Shown: positions 25,930-35,271, counted from the first letter of the stretch. The stretch is 64,000 bases of DNA from an uncultured Candidatus Saccharibacteria bacterium (GCA_934725355.1 CAKVAO010000002.1:1-64000), one strand, 5' to 3'. Notes: generated by a model not told the origin, from the letters alone. Translations and numbers: made by a program.

Positions 25930-26328
25930 ATGATCGATTGTCAAGCACTTATGGGTAAGTCTAAAGCGAAGTGCCCAATGCATGGCTGTGTCCAACACAT
26001 CTTCGTATGGGCTAAGAATAAGAATACCGGTAAAATTGAAGAGCGGGATGTTTCTCTGTGCTATTACCACTATAAGGCACTCATCGATGATAGGGTACAA
26101 CCAATAACAAAGATATGTGGATTGGCTGGCGTTAGCGATGAAGAGTTTGAAAACTGGAAGTCACAGCATCAGAAGAAGCATGAACATATATTTGACGGTA
26201 AGGGCGACCTTAACCAGTGGGGACCTAATCCGCAATTTACCAATAGTAGCCTAGGATTTGACTCGACGGGCGGAGATGATTCAACAGATATCTCTCAGCT
26301 CGAGAGGATGATGAGCACCTCCGTGTGA
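25930..26328 (+). CDS. small protein with Cys/His cluster
   Basis: I do not recognise this protein. I start it at the ATG at 25930, which has GAAAGGA 11 bases upstream; the longer frame overlaps ftsQ and lacks a start signal. The 132-residue product has CPMHGC near residue 15 and CYYHY near 46, possible zinc ligands, followed by a hydrophilic, Asp/Ser-rich tail. An intrinsic terminator follows, so it ends the ftsQ transcription unit or is monocistronic. Confidence 0.55.
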   Translation: MIDCQALMGKSKAKCPMHGCVQHIFVWAKNKNTGKIEERDVSLCYYHYKALIDDRVQPITKICGLAGVSDEEFENWKSQHQKKHEHIFDGKGDLNQWGPNPQFTNSSLGFDSTGGDDSTDISQLERMMSTSV

Positions 26329-26400
26329 TGGTCGCTAACTAGACTTAAGTCTAGGTCTAATAAATAGTAAGCAATGTATTCCGTAAGGAAAACGCGTCTT

Positions 26401-26426
26401 GAGGGCGGCCGGATTCGGTCGCCCTC
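26401..26426 (+). terminator. intrinsic terminator
   Basis: GAGGGCGGCC pairs with GGTCGCCCTC around a 6-base loop and is followed by TTTAATCTTTC. It closes the division-cluster side. Confidence 0.75.
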
Positions 26427-26430
26427 TTTA

Positions 26431-27546
26431 ATCTTTCTGGGCTAATTAAATTATAAAATATTATTTTACTGGACTATTTGCGTATTGTTATGTATGTATG
26501 TATGGCGAGTATGGATGGGATAAAGCAGGGTGGTAGGCTAAGAATAATAATACATAACAACACAAAAATATAAAAAGTCAAATGTGTAAAGATTGAAGGT
26601 TTGACGTCAAGCTGACAGAGCAGTGGGTGTGGAAATATATTAAAACATAAAAACGCATAATTGCAAATACTTGATTATGGATTATCGATGCTGTGTTATT
26701 TGCTACGATTGACTGGCTGTCTATAGTGTAAACACACAAACTAGCGGTGTCCAATATATCAGGCGTGAGTAGCGCGTATGAGTTGGTCGTTGTTTAAGAC
26801 ACTGCGAATCAGAATTCTAGAAATGTATTAATAAGTAGAATTTTTATTTTTAATTTTCTGGGGGCTTGTGAATATTAATAATATATTAATTAAAATAATA
26901 TTTTCTAGATAATTATCATTTAAAGTATTACGGGTAGTACTAAAGCTCCCCGTATTTTATTTATCATGATTATTTAATTTTCTGATAATAATTTGTATGG
27001 GCGCCGTAGTGCCTAAATTTTGTTGATTTTGGCCTAATCTGCAGTTTAACTCCTTAGCGGTTCGTAAAAGATATATTGTACGACGTTACGACTGCTGCGC
27101 TATCCAGCTCTACTCCACGTTTATATACACATCCAGACTAGCGACCATGGCGAAACCTAAAATTGTTTTATTTTGCATTTTGGCAAATACCGATGAGTAC
27201 GATGGACTTTGTGATATGTCGCTACTGTACCAATAACCAATAGTTTTACCGGTTATGTTCGCGCTAATTATAGAATATGCATGAAGCCCCTCTGTTTGGC
27301 TAAAGTCCCCTATGTGTAACTGGCCTAGAGCTAGTTGTCGTTAGTGATTGACTGGTAGCGGCGTTGCAAAATCTAGTTCTATCTATATAGCTTCATAGTC
27401 TGCCTATCATAATCATGTATTGGTAGCGTTGCTGATTCATAAGTCTATGTGTAGCTGTCGGTGGCGGCAACTAATCGACACGATAAATTGTGCGACATTA
27501 AGATTGACGTATAACTATACATCTAGTGGCTAAAAAGGAAATTAAA
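26431..27546. other. 1.1-kb gene-poor, AT-rich region
   Basis: No convincing intact gene is visible. The first half is strongly AT-rich with a short TATG microsatellite near 26490. A GGGGGCTT near 26861 can pair with AAAGCTCCCC near 26947, enclosing about 75 AT-rich bases. The second half has more coding-like composition and may contain a decayed gene (see 27110-27340). It separates the division cluster from the CRISPR locus. Confidence 0.6.
27110..27340 (-). pseudogene. possible decayed gene fragment
   Basis: On the minus strand 76 codons are open without an ATG at their beginning (RQLALGQLHIGDFSQTEG, then HAYSIISANITG and YWYSSDISQSPS, ending in a TAG at 27110-27112). The same frame continues upstream across a TAA with protein-like text (DFATPLPVNH). 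It reads like a secreted protein remnant. An open frame of this size could also arise by chance. Confidence 0.25.
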
Positions 27547-27571
27547 ATAGCCTCGATTATTTCGAGGCTAT
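27547..27571 (-). terminator. intrinsic terminator
   Basis: ATAGCCTCGA / TCGAGGCTAT with a 5-base loop. On the minus strand it is followed by TTTTAATTTCC. It ends the gene at 27592-28299. Confidence 0.75.
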
Positions 27572-27591
27572 ACGTTGGATGATTGAGTATG

Positions 27592-28299
27592 CTAGACGCC
27601 TAGGATATCTTTTACGTTTCTAGACAGTGCTATGGCCGTTCTGGTTTTGAGCGGAAAACAAATGAATGCCACACCTCCTGGTTGGGCTAGTTTTGCTTGC
27701 CGTCGATCCAACATGCCATTGCGAGTAATTGATGGTGCTAGCCAAGTGTTATGCCAGCTGCCGCAACATTGTGCTATATAGAACCACTTACCGTCGCGCG
27801 AGACACCGTAGGTGGTATTTGCTCCATCTAGAGGAAAATCAAGATCCAGGTAGTTAGTACTCCTTTTTACAATTAGACTGGACGCACGGTACTGTATTCT
27901 GATGGTATAACCATTGCGATCTAGATTAATTGGGCCAACTATGAATTCTAACCGATGCGGTGAGAACAAAACGTGACTCCATGCGATGCTGAGCGGCCAA
28001 GTCAACGCCTCTAGGTCTGGGTTAAACCTACCGGTATAATAGGTATATGTGTAGCGTATCAGTAGTAATAGGGCAACTACCGCCAGTAGGAGAACGGCTA
28101 TAAAAATACCACTTTCAGTAGTTAGGGGCTCTTCTATATGGATGTTGAAATAGTATAGACAATATGTCACTGCGGTAGCGCATGCGATAATGGCAATGAC
28201 TAGCGAACAGCGCACTTTGACATTGCATGCTGTACGCAAGATATTCAGCCAGCGCCAGCGACTAACTGTAAAGTTAATACCTATGGCTTGTTTTACCAT
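27592..28299 (-). CDS. two-pass membrane protein beside CRISPR array
   Basis: I do not recognise this 235-residue protein. It has a basic N-terminal segment, two membrane helices (about 33-50 and 64-82) and a C-terminal domain of about 150 residues predicted to lie on one side of the membrane (VGPINLDRNGYTIRIQYRAS, YGVSRDGKWFYIAQCCGSWH), resembling small PH-like or YcxB-like membrane proteins only in layout. AAGGAG lies 7 bases before the ATG. It is transcribed away from the array. A link to CRISPR function is possible but unsupported. Confidence 0.55.
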   Translation of the reverse strand: MVKQAIGINFTVSRWRWLNILRTACNVKVRCSLVIAIIACATAVTYCLYYFNIHIEEPLTTESGIFIAVLLLAVVALLLLIRYTYTYYTGRFNPDLEALTWPLSIAWSHVLFSPHRLEFIVGPINLDRNGYTIRIQYRASSLIVKRSTNYLDLDFPLDGANTTYGVSRDGKWFYIAQCCGSWHNTWLAPSITRNGMLDRRQAKLAQPGGVAFICFPLKTRTAIALSRNVKDILGV

Positions 28300-28440
28300 G
28301 GTTACTCCTTTTCAATCGAAGATACTTCCCAGCTTCTAATAGCAGGGGACTTGCCTATTATAAAATAGGACAGCTATTTTGTCTATGTGTTGCCCTGCTC
28401 TGACCACGACCCCTTTCTTTCTTGAAGCGCGAAGTGCTAA

Positions 28441-28480
28441 CAATATTTTGTATCCATCGTAGATGTGATGCAAAATATTG
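28441..28480. repeat. long hairpin abutting first CRISPR repeat
   Basis: CAATATTTTG (28441-28450) and CAAAATATTG (28471-28480) are perfect inverted repeats. The 20 bases between them can extend the stem (CATC-GTA-GATG core). The last G is the first base of CRISPR repeat 1. It may be part of the array boundary or leader. Confidence 0.55.
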
Positions 28481-30294
28481 TTATAGCTCCCTGACAAATC
28501 AGATAATGGTATAATTGTTATGAATTTCTGAAGCGGTGGCAATAGGTTATAGCTCCCTGACAAATCAGATAATGGTATAATTGATAAACCAGTGATTACA
28601 CCGGATCCTGCGTTATAGCTCCCTGACAAATCAGATAATGGTATAATTGATAAACCAGTGATTACACCGGATCCTGCGTTATAGCTCCCTGACAAATCAG
28701 ATAATGGTATAATCTCTACGATCGACTCTTTTTCGCTAGATTTGTTATAGCTCCCTGACAAATCAGATAATGGTATAATTGTCAGAGTGGCGCTCGATTA
28801 ACATTTATAGTTATAGCTCCCTGACAAATCAGATAATGGTATAATAACAGTAAACTGTCGATTCTTAATGTCGCCGTTATAGCTCCCTGACAAATCAGAT
28901 AATGGTATAATTTGACATGCTCTATACCTATAGTCTGCTGAGTTATAGCTCCCTGACAAATCAGATAATGGTATAATAGGATAATGGTGAAGAGCCGAAT
29001 AGAACATGTTATAGCTCCCTGACAAATCAGATAATGGTATAATTCATAGTTTAGGAGATTAGCGATGAGATGTGTTATAGCTCCCTGACAAATCAGATAA
29101 TGGTATAATAAGCGTCTCTAAACTAAAGAAACTACATTAGTTATAGCTCCCTGACAAATCAGATAATGGTATAATACCTAAAAATCTACACGTGACTATA
29201 TATAAGTTATAGCTCCCTGACAAATCAGATAATGGTATAATGCCTTTTTCTTCATCAAGACGAATGCCTTTGTTATAGCTCCCTGACAAATCAGATAATG
29301 GTATAATAGCTGAGAGGTAATGTTTCGTATGTCGCTGTTATAGCTCCCTGACAAATCAGATAATGGTATAATTTTGACGAGTCAGATCACGTCGTGTTGC
29401 GGTTATAGCTCCCTGACAAATCAGATAATGGTATAATGCAACGCCAACAACATCGCCAGTACCTTCGGTTATAGCTCCCTGACAAATCAGATAATGGTAT
29501 AATCGTGGAATTACGAGTTCACCTAATTTGCTGTGTTATAGCTCCCTGACAAATCAGATAATGGTATAATTCATATCCTTTCGATTTAATTACTAATCGT
29601 GTTATAGCTCCCTGACAAATCAGATAATGGTATAATATGGCATACAATATTGTGCCAGTCGAGGGAGTTATAGCTCCCTGACAAATCAGATAATGGTATA
29701 ATCAGTTCGCCACTAATCTGATTTTCGATTGTGTTATAGCTCCCTGACAAATCAGATAATGGTATAATCTCTACGATCGACTCTTTTTCGCTAGATTTGT
29801 TATAGCTCCCTGACAAATCAGATAATGGTATAATATACAGCACGAGCCTGAATACTCGGAACATGTTATAGCTCCCTGACAAATCAGATAATGGTATAAT
29901 AGGATAGTCACGCAATGGCTACCGTAATGAGTTATAGCTCCCTGACAAATCAGATAATGGTATAATTTATAGTTCTAGCATCATACTTCTTGCTAGGTTA
30001 TAGCTCCCTGACAAATCAGATAATGGTATAATGTTTTTTTCTGGTGTTAACGTTCGCCAGAGTTATAGCTCCCTGACAAATCAGATAATGGTATAATGTT
30101 GCTCTTCTGGTTCTAGGTATTTATAAGTTATAGCTCCCTGACAAATCAGATAATGGTATAATATTATTATAAAACGTCACAGAGCGGAAATCGTTATAGC
30201 TCCCTGACAAATCAGATAATGGTATAATCCGCTCTGGTGATATTAGCTACACTGATAGGTTATAGCTCCCTGACAAATCAGATAATGGTATAAT
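28480..30294 (+). CRISPR. type II-C CRISPR array, 28 repeats / 27 spacers
   Basis: There are 28 repeats of 36 bases, identical as far as I can read, starting GTTATAGCTCCC and ending ATAATGGTATAAT. They begin at 28480 with a period near 66. Spacers are mostly 30 bases, with a few of 29 and one of 31. Spacers 2 and 3 are identical, and spacers 4 (28714-28743) and 20 (29769-29798) are identical. The plus orientation is supported by the match of the 5' repeat half to Neisseria-type II-C repeats, by the candidate tracrRNA, and by a terminator just after the last repeat. Each repeat ends in TGGTATAAT, an extended -10 box. Each spacer can thus be transcribed from its own promoter, with starts about 6-7 bases into the spacer, leaving about 23-24 bases of guide. 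Long minus-strand reading frames across the array are artefacts. Confidence 0.97.
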
Positions 30295-30302
30295 ACTTAG
30301 CT

Positions 30303-30332
30303 AAAAGCACCCCTGTTAAAAGGGGTGCTTTT
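30303..30332. terminator. bidirectional terminator, array and cas operon
   Basis: AAAAGCACCCCT / AGGGGTGCTTTT form a 12-bp stem with A and T runs on both sides. It sits 8 bases after the last repeat and also downstream of cas2, so it can stop both converging transcripts. Confidence 0.85.
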
Positions 30333-30450
30333 GCTTATAATTTACTTAGTTAGAGGGCTAATAACAAGGCTATAACACTATTTAAGCTAAGCTATAGCTA
30401 AATAAATCTATATAAAATCATATAAAAGATTTATTACACAAGCGCACGGA

Positions 30451-30774
30451 CTAGAAGAAGGATAATTGCTCGCACCTGCTGGCCTGCTCTTGCGCGGTCT
30501 TCTCGCCGACCAGTACTTTCATGTTAGCATATTGATTTTCGGTAACCATCAGAAATCGTATGGATCCAGTGTCAGGCGCAGCCTTGCGGCATCTGGTCAA
30601 ATGTACATCTGCGTTGTCACGGTTTGGGCAGAGTCGTGAATATACGCTGTACTGTAGCATGTCGTAGCCATCATTCAATAAGAAATTGCGAAATCGCGTG
30701 GCTTCGCGCCGATTTTGCTTGGTATACGTTGGTAAATCAAATAAAACCAGAACTCTCATGTAGCGATATGTCAT
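30451..30774 (-). CDS. cas2: CRISPR-associated Cas2
   Basis: Cas2 forms the Cas1-Cas2 spacer integration complex. I prefer the ATG at 30774 (MTYRYMRVLVLFDLP), which matches the family's start; the frame is open seven codons further up to 30795, directly after cas1. The 107-residue product has the conserved VLFDLPTYTKQNRREATRF, LQYSVYSRLCPN and IRFLMVTENQYANM. No cas4 or csn2 follows, which defines subtype II-C. Confidence 0.93.
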   Translation of the reverse strand: MTYRYMRVLVLFDLPTYTKQNRREATRFRNFLLNDGYDMLQYSVYSRLCPNRDNADVHLTRCRKAAPDTGSIRFLMVTENQYANMKVLVGEKTAQEQASRCEQLSFF

Positions 30775-30795
30775 AAATGTTATTAATATTATCAA

Positions 30796-31692
30796 CTAAG
30801 AGATTTGTGGTAGCGATAGTAATTCGGCGTTATCTCGTTCGATTGCGTCAATTAAGCTGTCAACGACTATTTCAACTGATCGACGTACCTCAAATTTCTT
30901 ATTATTAATAATAACACATTTATTTATAATGTCAAGTATAGCACGGCGATCATCCATGGTTAGATTAGCGTCGTGCTCATCGCCAATATGACGTGCGTAT
31001 ACAGTGTCTAGCACGTGAATATCACAGACAGCACGGAATGGTTCAATTATGTCATCGGCCAGATTAAAGCTATTGAGCTCGCTATGGTGAAATAATCCCT
31101 GTGATGGAATCAAGCCACGTGCAGCAATGCTGCGCGCAACAATACTACGCACTATGGCATAGCAGTAATTAAGCGCTGAGTTATACCACATTGGTTTGCG
31201 GCGTGTGCTATCATCTAACAATTGAGCGAAATATATACGAGCGGCAATTGATTCGCGGTTGTCAGTGTCGCCACTTTTAACCTGGCGAGACAATGCGTCT
31301 AACTGGCTAGCAGCGTCGTTGTAGTCAAAATAACGCAAGGCGGTGGCTTGATTGGTAATCTTCTGTATGACAATACGTCGCCACAGCTGCTTGCGTAAAG
31401 TTGGACTCATTTCGATCTGTTGTTTCGTGATCTTTGCTTGGCGTGAATGCTGCGATAACGGAAGCAACTCGCCACAGGGCAAGTGGTGCTTGTCGCATAC
31501 GATCGTGGCAATGTTATTGCTAGCAAGTTCGCTTAGTAGGTTTAACGTAGTTGTTACGGCGTAATTATCGAGGATCAGCGTATCGATGTCTTCTAGGGGT
31601 ATGCGCACTTCTTGATCCTGCCGGATAACTAATTTACTATCGGTTAGCGATAGCTTGGCTGGATTACCAATGTATACTGAGCGCCATGCCAT
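30796..31692 (-). CDS. cas1: CRISPR-associated Cas1 integrase
   Basis: Cas1 is the metal-dependent integrase that inserts new spacers. The 298-residue sequence has the type II features MAWRSVYIGNPAKLSL, the Glu in DNRESIAARIYFAQ, and GLIPSQGLFHHSELNSFNLA followed by DDIIEPFRAVCD, giving the Glu/His/Asp active site. It starts 6 bases after the cas9 stop and ends next to cas2, so cas9-cas1-cas2 form one operon. Confidence 0.95.
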   Translation of the reverse strand: MAWRSVYIGNPAKLSLTDSKLVIRQDQEVRIPLEDIDTLILDNYAVTTTLNLLSELASNNIATIVCDKHHLPCGELLPLSQHSRQAKITKQQIEMSPTLRKQLWRRIVIQKITNQATALRYFDYNDAASQLDALSRQVKSGDTDNRESIAARIYFAQLLDDSTRRKPMWYNSALNYCYAIVRSIVARSIAARGLIPSQGLFHHSELNSFNLADDIIEPFRAVCDIHVLDTVYARHIGDEHDANLTMDDRRAILDIINKCVIINNKKFEVRRSVEIVVDSLIDAIERDNAELLSLPQIS

Positions 31693-31698
31693 ACCACC

Positions 31699-34600
31699 CT
31701 ACTCCCACCTGTAGTTATCGCCCAAAACGTTGATGTCGAGACGTTGACATTTGACGGATGACCTAGGTGATATGCGTTTCATAGAATTTGGTTTCTCTTG
31801 ACCTTTTTTGGGCAGCTCTTTGCTCGATGAAGTTTGAGGCAGTATACAAATTCTGCTACTGGATATATCGTATTTAACGTAGTATCCTTCTTCTGAATTT
31901 CCGTCTGCATACGTGAATTTCACATAATCATTCGGGAATAGCTCACATACCTTGTCAAAGCTATCGTCGATAAACTTGGGGCCCTTCTTGGGCTCTGGCA
32001 GAATGCGCTTTGATCCGGTCCTTGCCTGATGGGCGTAAATCGGTACAAAGAAGTGCTCGGTCTTACCCTTGGCATTGACTTTTTTGTATACATCTAGGCG
32101 AATTGTGTCGCCGTTGTTAACATAGGCTTTGCCGCTGTTAACTAGGAATCCGCTAGTATTAGGGTTCTTACTATAGACCTTGATGGCACTGACTGGTGAT
32201 AGCGGTCGACCGTTCTTGTCAAAACGTTTGTCGTTCTTGTATACGGGTTCGGCGAATGCTTTAGCTGGGTCGTTGTTATTCTCTTCTAACCGTTGCTTTA
32301 ACTGATTGTATAACGCGCGATCGCTTTCTGGTAGTACAGAATCATCCAATGCCTTTAGGTTAATCTTGTTAAGACTAGTGCGAACGGTGCGCATGCCATC
32401 TTTGGACTTTGGCGAACGAATGGTCTCTTTATTAACTGGGCCATCGCCACCGCGCTTTGGCATACGACTGACGAAGATTGGGTGAATCGAATTTTTGAAC
32501 TCTTCGTCTTGGTCCTTGTAGACATCGCGGAACTGATCGCGCCATTGCGCCAAGGTCTCGCCTTCTTTTGGCTGACTCTCGCGCCAACCTAGTTCATTAA
32601 CAAAGTTTGGCCACGGCAGGACGTCTTTGGCTGATACGTATTCGACAACTTCGCCTGTTCTCTTGTCTACAGCGGTGCGAGTGTCCATAGGTAAGTATTT
32701 TGATACTTCGCGCCATCTGTTCAATTGAGCTAGACGCTGAATTGAACTTTGGGTAGTTAGCGCAATTATTGTAGCGTCGACACTGTGGTGCAAGCAATCG
32801 GCATCACGATCCTTATGTGGTATACCCCAAGCACGGCGAAAAAAGGTGGTTATTTGGCCAGTCGGGGTAACGACATGTTGGCGATTCGCACCGTCGGCGT
32901 CGTTGTCGTCGTACTTCGCGAACTTTAAGTGTCGGCGAAGGTATTGTGCTAAGAACTTTTCGACGTAGCGCGTGTCGTTGAGCGCGCGTACATTCCAATC
33001 TTCTTTCGGTAGCGATTCGGCTAGTAGGCGTTGTCGCTTACCTCGGGACAATTTAGGATTAGCGGTAACGCGGGCACAGAAGTCGCGCCAACGTTCAGTG
33101 TGCCCCCATGCTTCAAATGGCGTCATGTTGCGCTTGTCCTGGTTGCATTTGTTGTGCACCAGTGCCTTATTGACGCGGCTATCATTACCACAGCGACTAA
33201 ACGGAATGATGTGGTCAATCTCGCCGTAGCTCTTGTCGCTAAATAGTTCGTTTAAGGAAAGTTCTTCGCCACAGTACAGACACTTGGCATCTTGCTCTCG
33301 GTAAAACTTAAACTTAGATATCTGTAGACCAGTGGGCGTTGGAATATGGAACTCATTCTGTAGCCGTTCTATGATCTTTTCGTTAACGGCAGCGTTCTCG
33401 TCTTGATCGCGCTTAATCTTCATACGCTCTTGGAAGTTCTTGGCTAGTTCGCCAGCGCTCTCGACACCGATGCGCACGGGCGCGCCATATTTACGGATGA
33501 TGGCATTAATAACCTTGATAGTTTGGCTGATTGCGCGCTTAACAATTGGATTGGTGATTTGGTTCTGCTCGTCCTTGTTCAGTGGTGGCAGCTTGCTCTC
33601 TTCGCCGTGCAGCCGTTGATTGAACTCATAACCAGCAAGGACTAAGGCCTTGTCGTAAGTGTTGCCCTCTAGAATGAACGGCGTGATTTTGCGGATAACC
33701 TTGGCAGATAGATGACCAAAGCCAGGATAGGATAGTTGCATCAGATTGGCGATTGATTGTTCGGATAGATTGACCGGTGCGCCATAGAATGTTGTTAGTT
33801 TGCGCAAATCTTCCTCGATTATGGAATCGTCTTTGTTGACGGTTAAAACTTCGCCGATGTAGTCGAATAGATCTTTGTCAGCTTCGATCTTGCGCCAATC
33901 GTCAGGTGAGTCCTTGGTTGCCTTCTTGATGTCATGATAGAATTTCAGCTCAGCAAAGGTATTCTTCTTCTCTTTCGCGTTGTGGTCTTTCTCGAGCTCT
34001 TCATGCTTCGGATCTTTGCCACGGATATAGTCAAATGCGAAATTATTGTCGTCTTTGTGACCTAGGACTTCGCGAATGGCGCTATATGTTACTTTGCGAG
34101 TCGCCTTGCACTTGTCGATGCAGGCTTGAATTTGCTCAGGTGTTAATTGAATCTTTTCCTTTAGCGCGCCATCTGTATCACGTAGGTTGTAGGTTAGATG
34201 CGATAGGTCCTGAGCTAGGCGAAACATTTCGAAGGTATAACTGGCTTTTTGTAGACGTGGCTGGTCTTTCTCGTATGGACATTTGCCACGCATCTGGGCA
34301 ATTAGTTCTTTAGTCATGAATGGCCGCTGGTAAAATAGACCATTTTTATTACCCTGCTCTACGTCACCTAGTAATAATAGATGAATATTTTGGTCGGTTA
34401 ATACGGGATAGAACTGTTGCTGCTTGGCTAAAATTGCTTTAATTTCGCACTCAAAATTAGCTCGCACAAATGAGTTCTGGTAGTTGTCGGCTTTGTTGCG
34501 ACGATGCGCCTTAAACTTATCGTCGTTTAGCAAGGCTGCACCAACGGTCTGATAAGTATCCAATAGCTTGGCGTTCTCGCTAATTGCAGATAGTACCTTG

Positions 34601-35028
34601 CTGCCTTCAGGGTCTTTTTCTTCGACAGCCTTGCGGTTTGACTTGTAACCACGGCGCTTGGCGATGTGGTGCAAGGCAACAAATAGCTCTTCGGGGGATA
34701 GTTGCTCGGTTAGGCCTTTCTGGCGCAAGATATACGGGTCGAGCTGACCGGCGTGTGGAGTAAGAAGCTGCTCGATCTGCGCACTAGATAATAATTGATT
34801 GTCAATAAAAAATTGCTTTAGATAATTTAGACGCTGACGACGGCGCTTCAGGCGTCGGCGAGCGCTACGGGCGGTGCGTCGTGGCACAGCTAGCGACTTG
34901 CCGTCTTTGGGATTTTCGGGCTTTTCAAAGATGCGGACGCCTAAATCTTCAATGCGGTTTTTATCTAAATTGATTACCGACCAACCAATCGACGTGGTTC
35001 CGAGGTCTAAACCTAAAGCGTATTTCAT
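31699..35028 (-). CDS. cas9: type II-C Cas9 endonuclease
   Basis: Cas9 cleaves DNA matching a crRNA:tracrRNA guide. At 1109 residues it is in the compact II-C range. Catalytic residues are all present: Asp8 in RuvC-I (GLDLGTTSIGW), Glu523 in RuvC-II (RIGVESAGELA, an unusual variant of the common IELARE pattern), His606 in HNH (EIDHIIPFSR) and His748/Asp751 in RuvC-III (HHSVDATIIAL). Cys583/586 and 628 (CLYC, NKCNQ) form the usual HNH zinc site. The Arg-rich bridge helix is at 49-66. The C-terminal 300 residues (PAM-interacting region) are less conserved. TATAAT at 35035-35040 on the minus strand is 6 bases before the ATG, so the mRNA is leaderless. Confidence 0.97.
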   Translation of the reverse strand: MKYALGLDLGTTSIGWSVINLDKNRIEDLGVRIFEKPENPKDGKSLAVPRRTARSARRRLKRRRQRLNYLKQFFIDNQLLSSAQIEQLLTPHAGQLDPYILRQKGLTEQLSPEELFVALHHIAKRRGYKSNRKAVEEKDPEGSKVLSAISENAKLLDTYQTVGAALLNDDKFKAHRRNKADNYQNSFVRANFECEIKAILAKQQQFYPVLTDQNIHLLLLGDVEQGNKNGLFYQRPFMTKELIAQMRGKCPYEKDQPRLQKASYTFEMFRLAQDLSHLTYNLRDTDGALKEKIQLTPEQIQACIDKCKATRKVTYSAIREVLGHKDDNNFAFDYIRGKDPKHEELEKDHNAKEKKNTFAELKFYHDIKKATKDSPDDWRKIEADKDLFDYIGEVLTVNKDDSIIEEDLRKLTTFYGAPVNLSEQSIANLMQLSYPGFGHLSAKVIRKITPFILEGNTYDKALVLAGYEFNQRLHGEESKLPPLNKDEQNQITNPIVKRAISQTIKVINAIIRKYGAPVRIGVESAGELAKNFQERMKIKRDQDENAAVNEKIIERLQNEFHIPTPTGLQISKFKFYREQDAKCLYCGEELSLNELFSDKSYGEIDHIIPFSRCGNDSRVNKALVHNKCNQDKRNMTPFEAWGHTERWRDFCARVTANPKLSRGKRQRLLAESLPKEDWNVRALNDTRYVEKFLAQYLRRHLKFAKYDDNDADGANRQHVVTPTGQITTFFRRAWGIPHKDRDADCLHHSVDATIIALTTQSSIQRLAQLNRWREVSKYLPMDTRTAVDKRTGEVVEYVSAKDVLPWPNFVNELGWRESQPKEGETLAQWRDQFRDVYKDQDEEFKNSIHPIFVSRMPKRGGDGPVNKETIRSPKSKDGMRTVRTSLNKINLKALDDSVLPESDRALYNQLKQRLEENNNDPAKAFAEPVYKNDKRFDKNGRPLSPVSAIKVYSKNPNTSGFLVNSGKAYVNNGDTIRLDVYKKVNAKGKTEHFFVPIYAHQARTGSKRILPEPKKGPKFIDDSFDKVCELFPNDYVKFTYADGNSEEGYYVKYDISSSRICILPQTSSSKELPKKGQEKPNSMKRISPRSSVKCQRLDINVLGDNYRWE

Positions 35029-35067
35029 ATCTACATTATAGCAGAATGTATATATCTAGAGACATAA

Positions 35068-35095
35068 AATATAGCCGGCCGTCGCCGACTATATT
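35068..35095. terminator. hairpin between tracrRNA and cas9
   Basis: AATATAG-C-CGGC pairs with GCCG-A-CTATATT around CGTC. On the minus strand it is followed by TTATG, a weak T-run. It may terminate read-through from the tracrRNA before cas9. Confidence 0.5.
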
Positions 35096-35132
35096 ACTTT
35101 GTAAGATTTCTAAACTCGTATTGCGGTTATAA

Positions 35133-35265
35133 TAAAGATGACTAAGAGTCAGAGCTTTGCATAGAACTGCTATCAAGCGTAGAACCGCAGACTACTTTAG
35201 CAGACTACTTATTATAGAAACCTGTACAAATCAGATAATGGTACAATTCTTACTTAGGGAACTGC
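35133..35265 (-). ncRNA. candidate tracrRNA
   Basis: A degenerate CRISPR repeat at 35211-35247 reads as an anti-repeat on the minus strand. It pairs with the crRNA repeat over 18 continuous bases (TACCATTATCTGATTTGT), then CAGG and CTATAA after a one-base bulge and a three-base mismatch, the usual II-C bulge. Downstream follow AATAAG, a hairpin CTGCTA/TAGCAG containing GTAG/CTAC, then TGAC-TCTTA-GTCA and TCTTTATT near 35133 as a possible end. A good promoter lies upstream at 35272-35301. Expected length is about 130 bases; read-through to 35068 would give about 200. Lying upstream of and co-directional with cas9, it completes the system. Confidence 0.82.
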
Positions 35266-35271
35266 AGTATC

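Noticed and set aside
28336..29915. Long minus-strand reading frames with repeated SDLSGSYN-type peptides
   Set aside because: They are translations of the CRISPR repeats (66-base period, a multiple of three) and have no promoter or ribosome site logic. The DNA is the array.
30360..30400. Second anti-repeat at GGCTATAAC downstream of cas2
   Set aside because: Only 8 bases complement the repeat start and no promoter or hairpins follow; the 35211-35247 candidate is far stronger.
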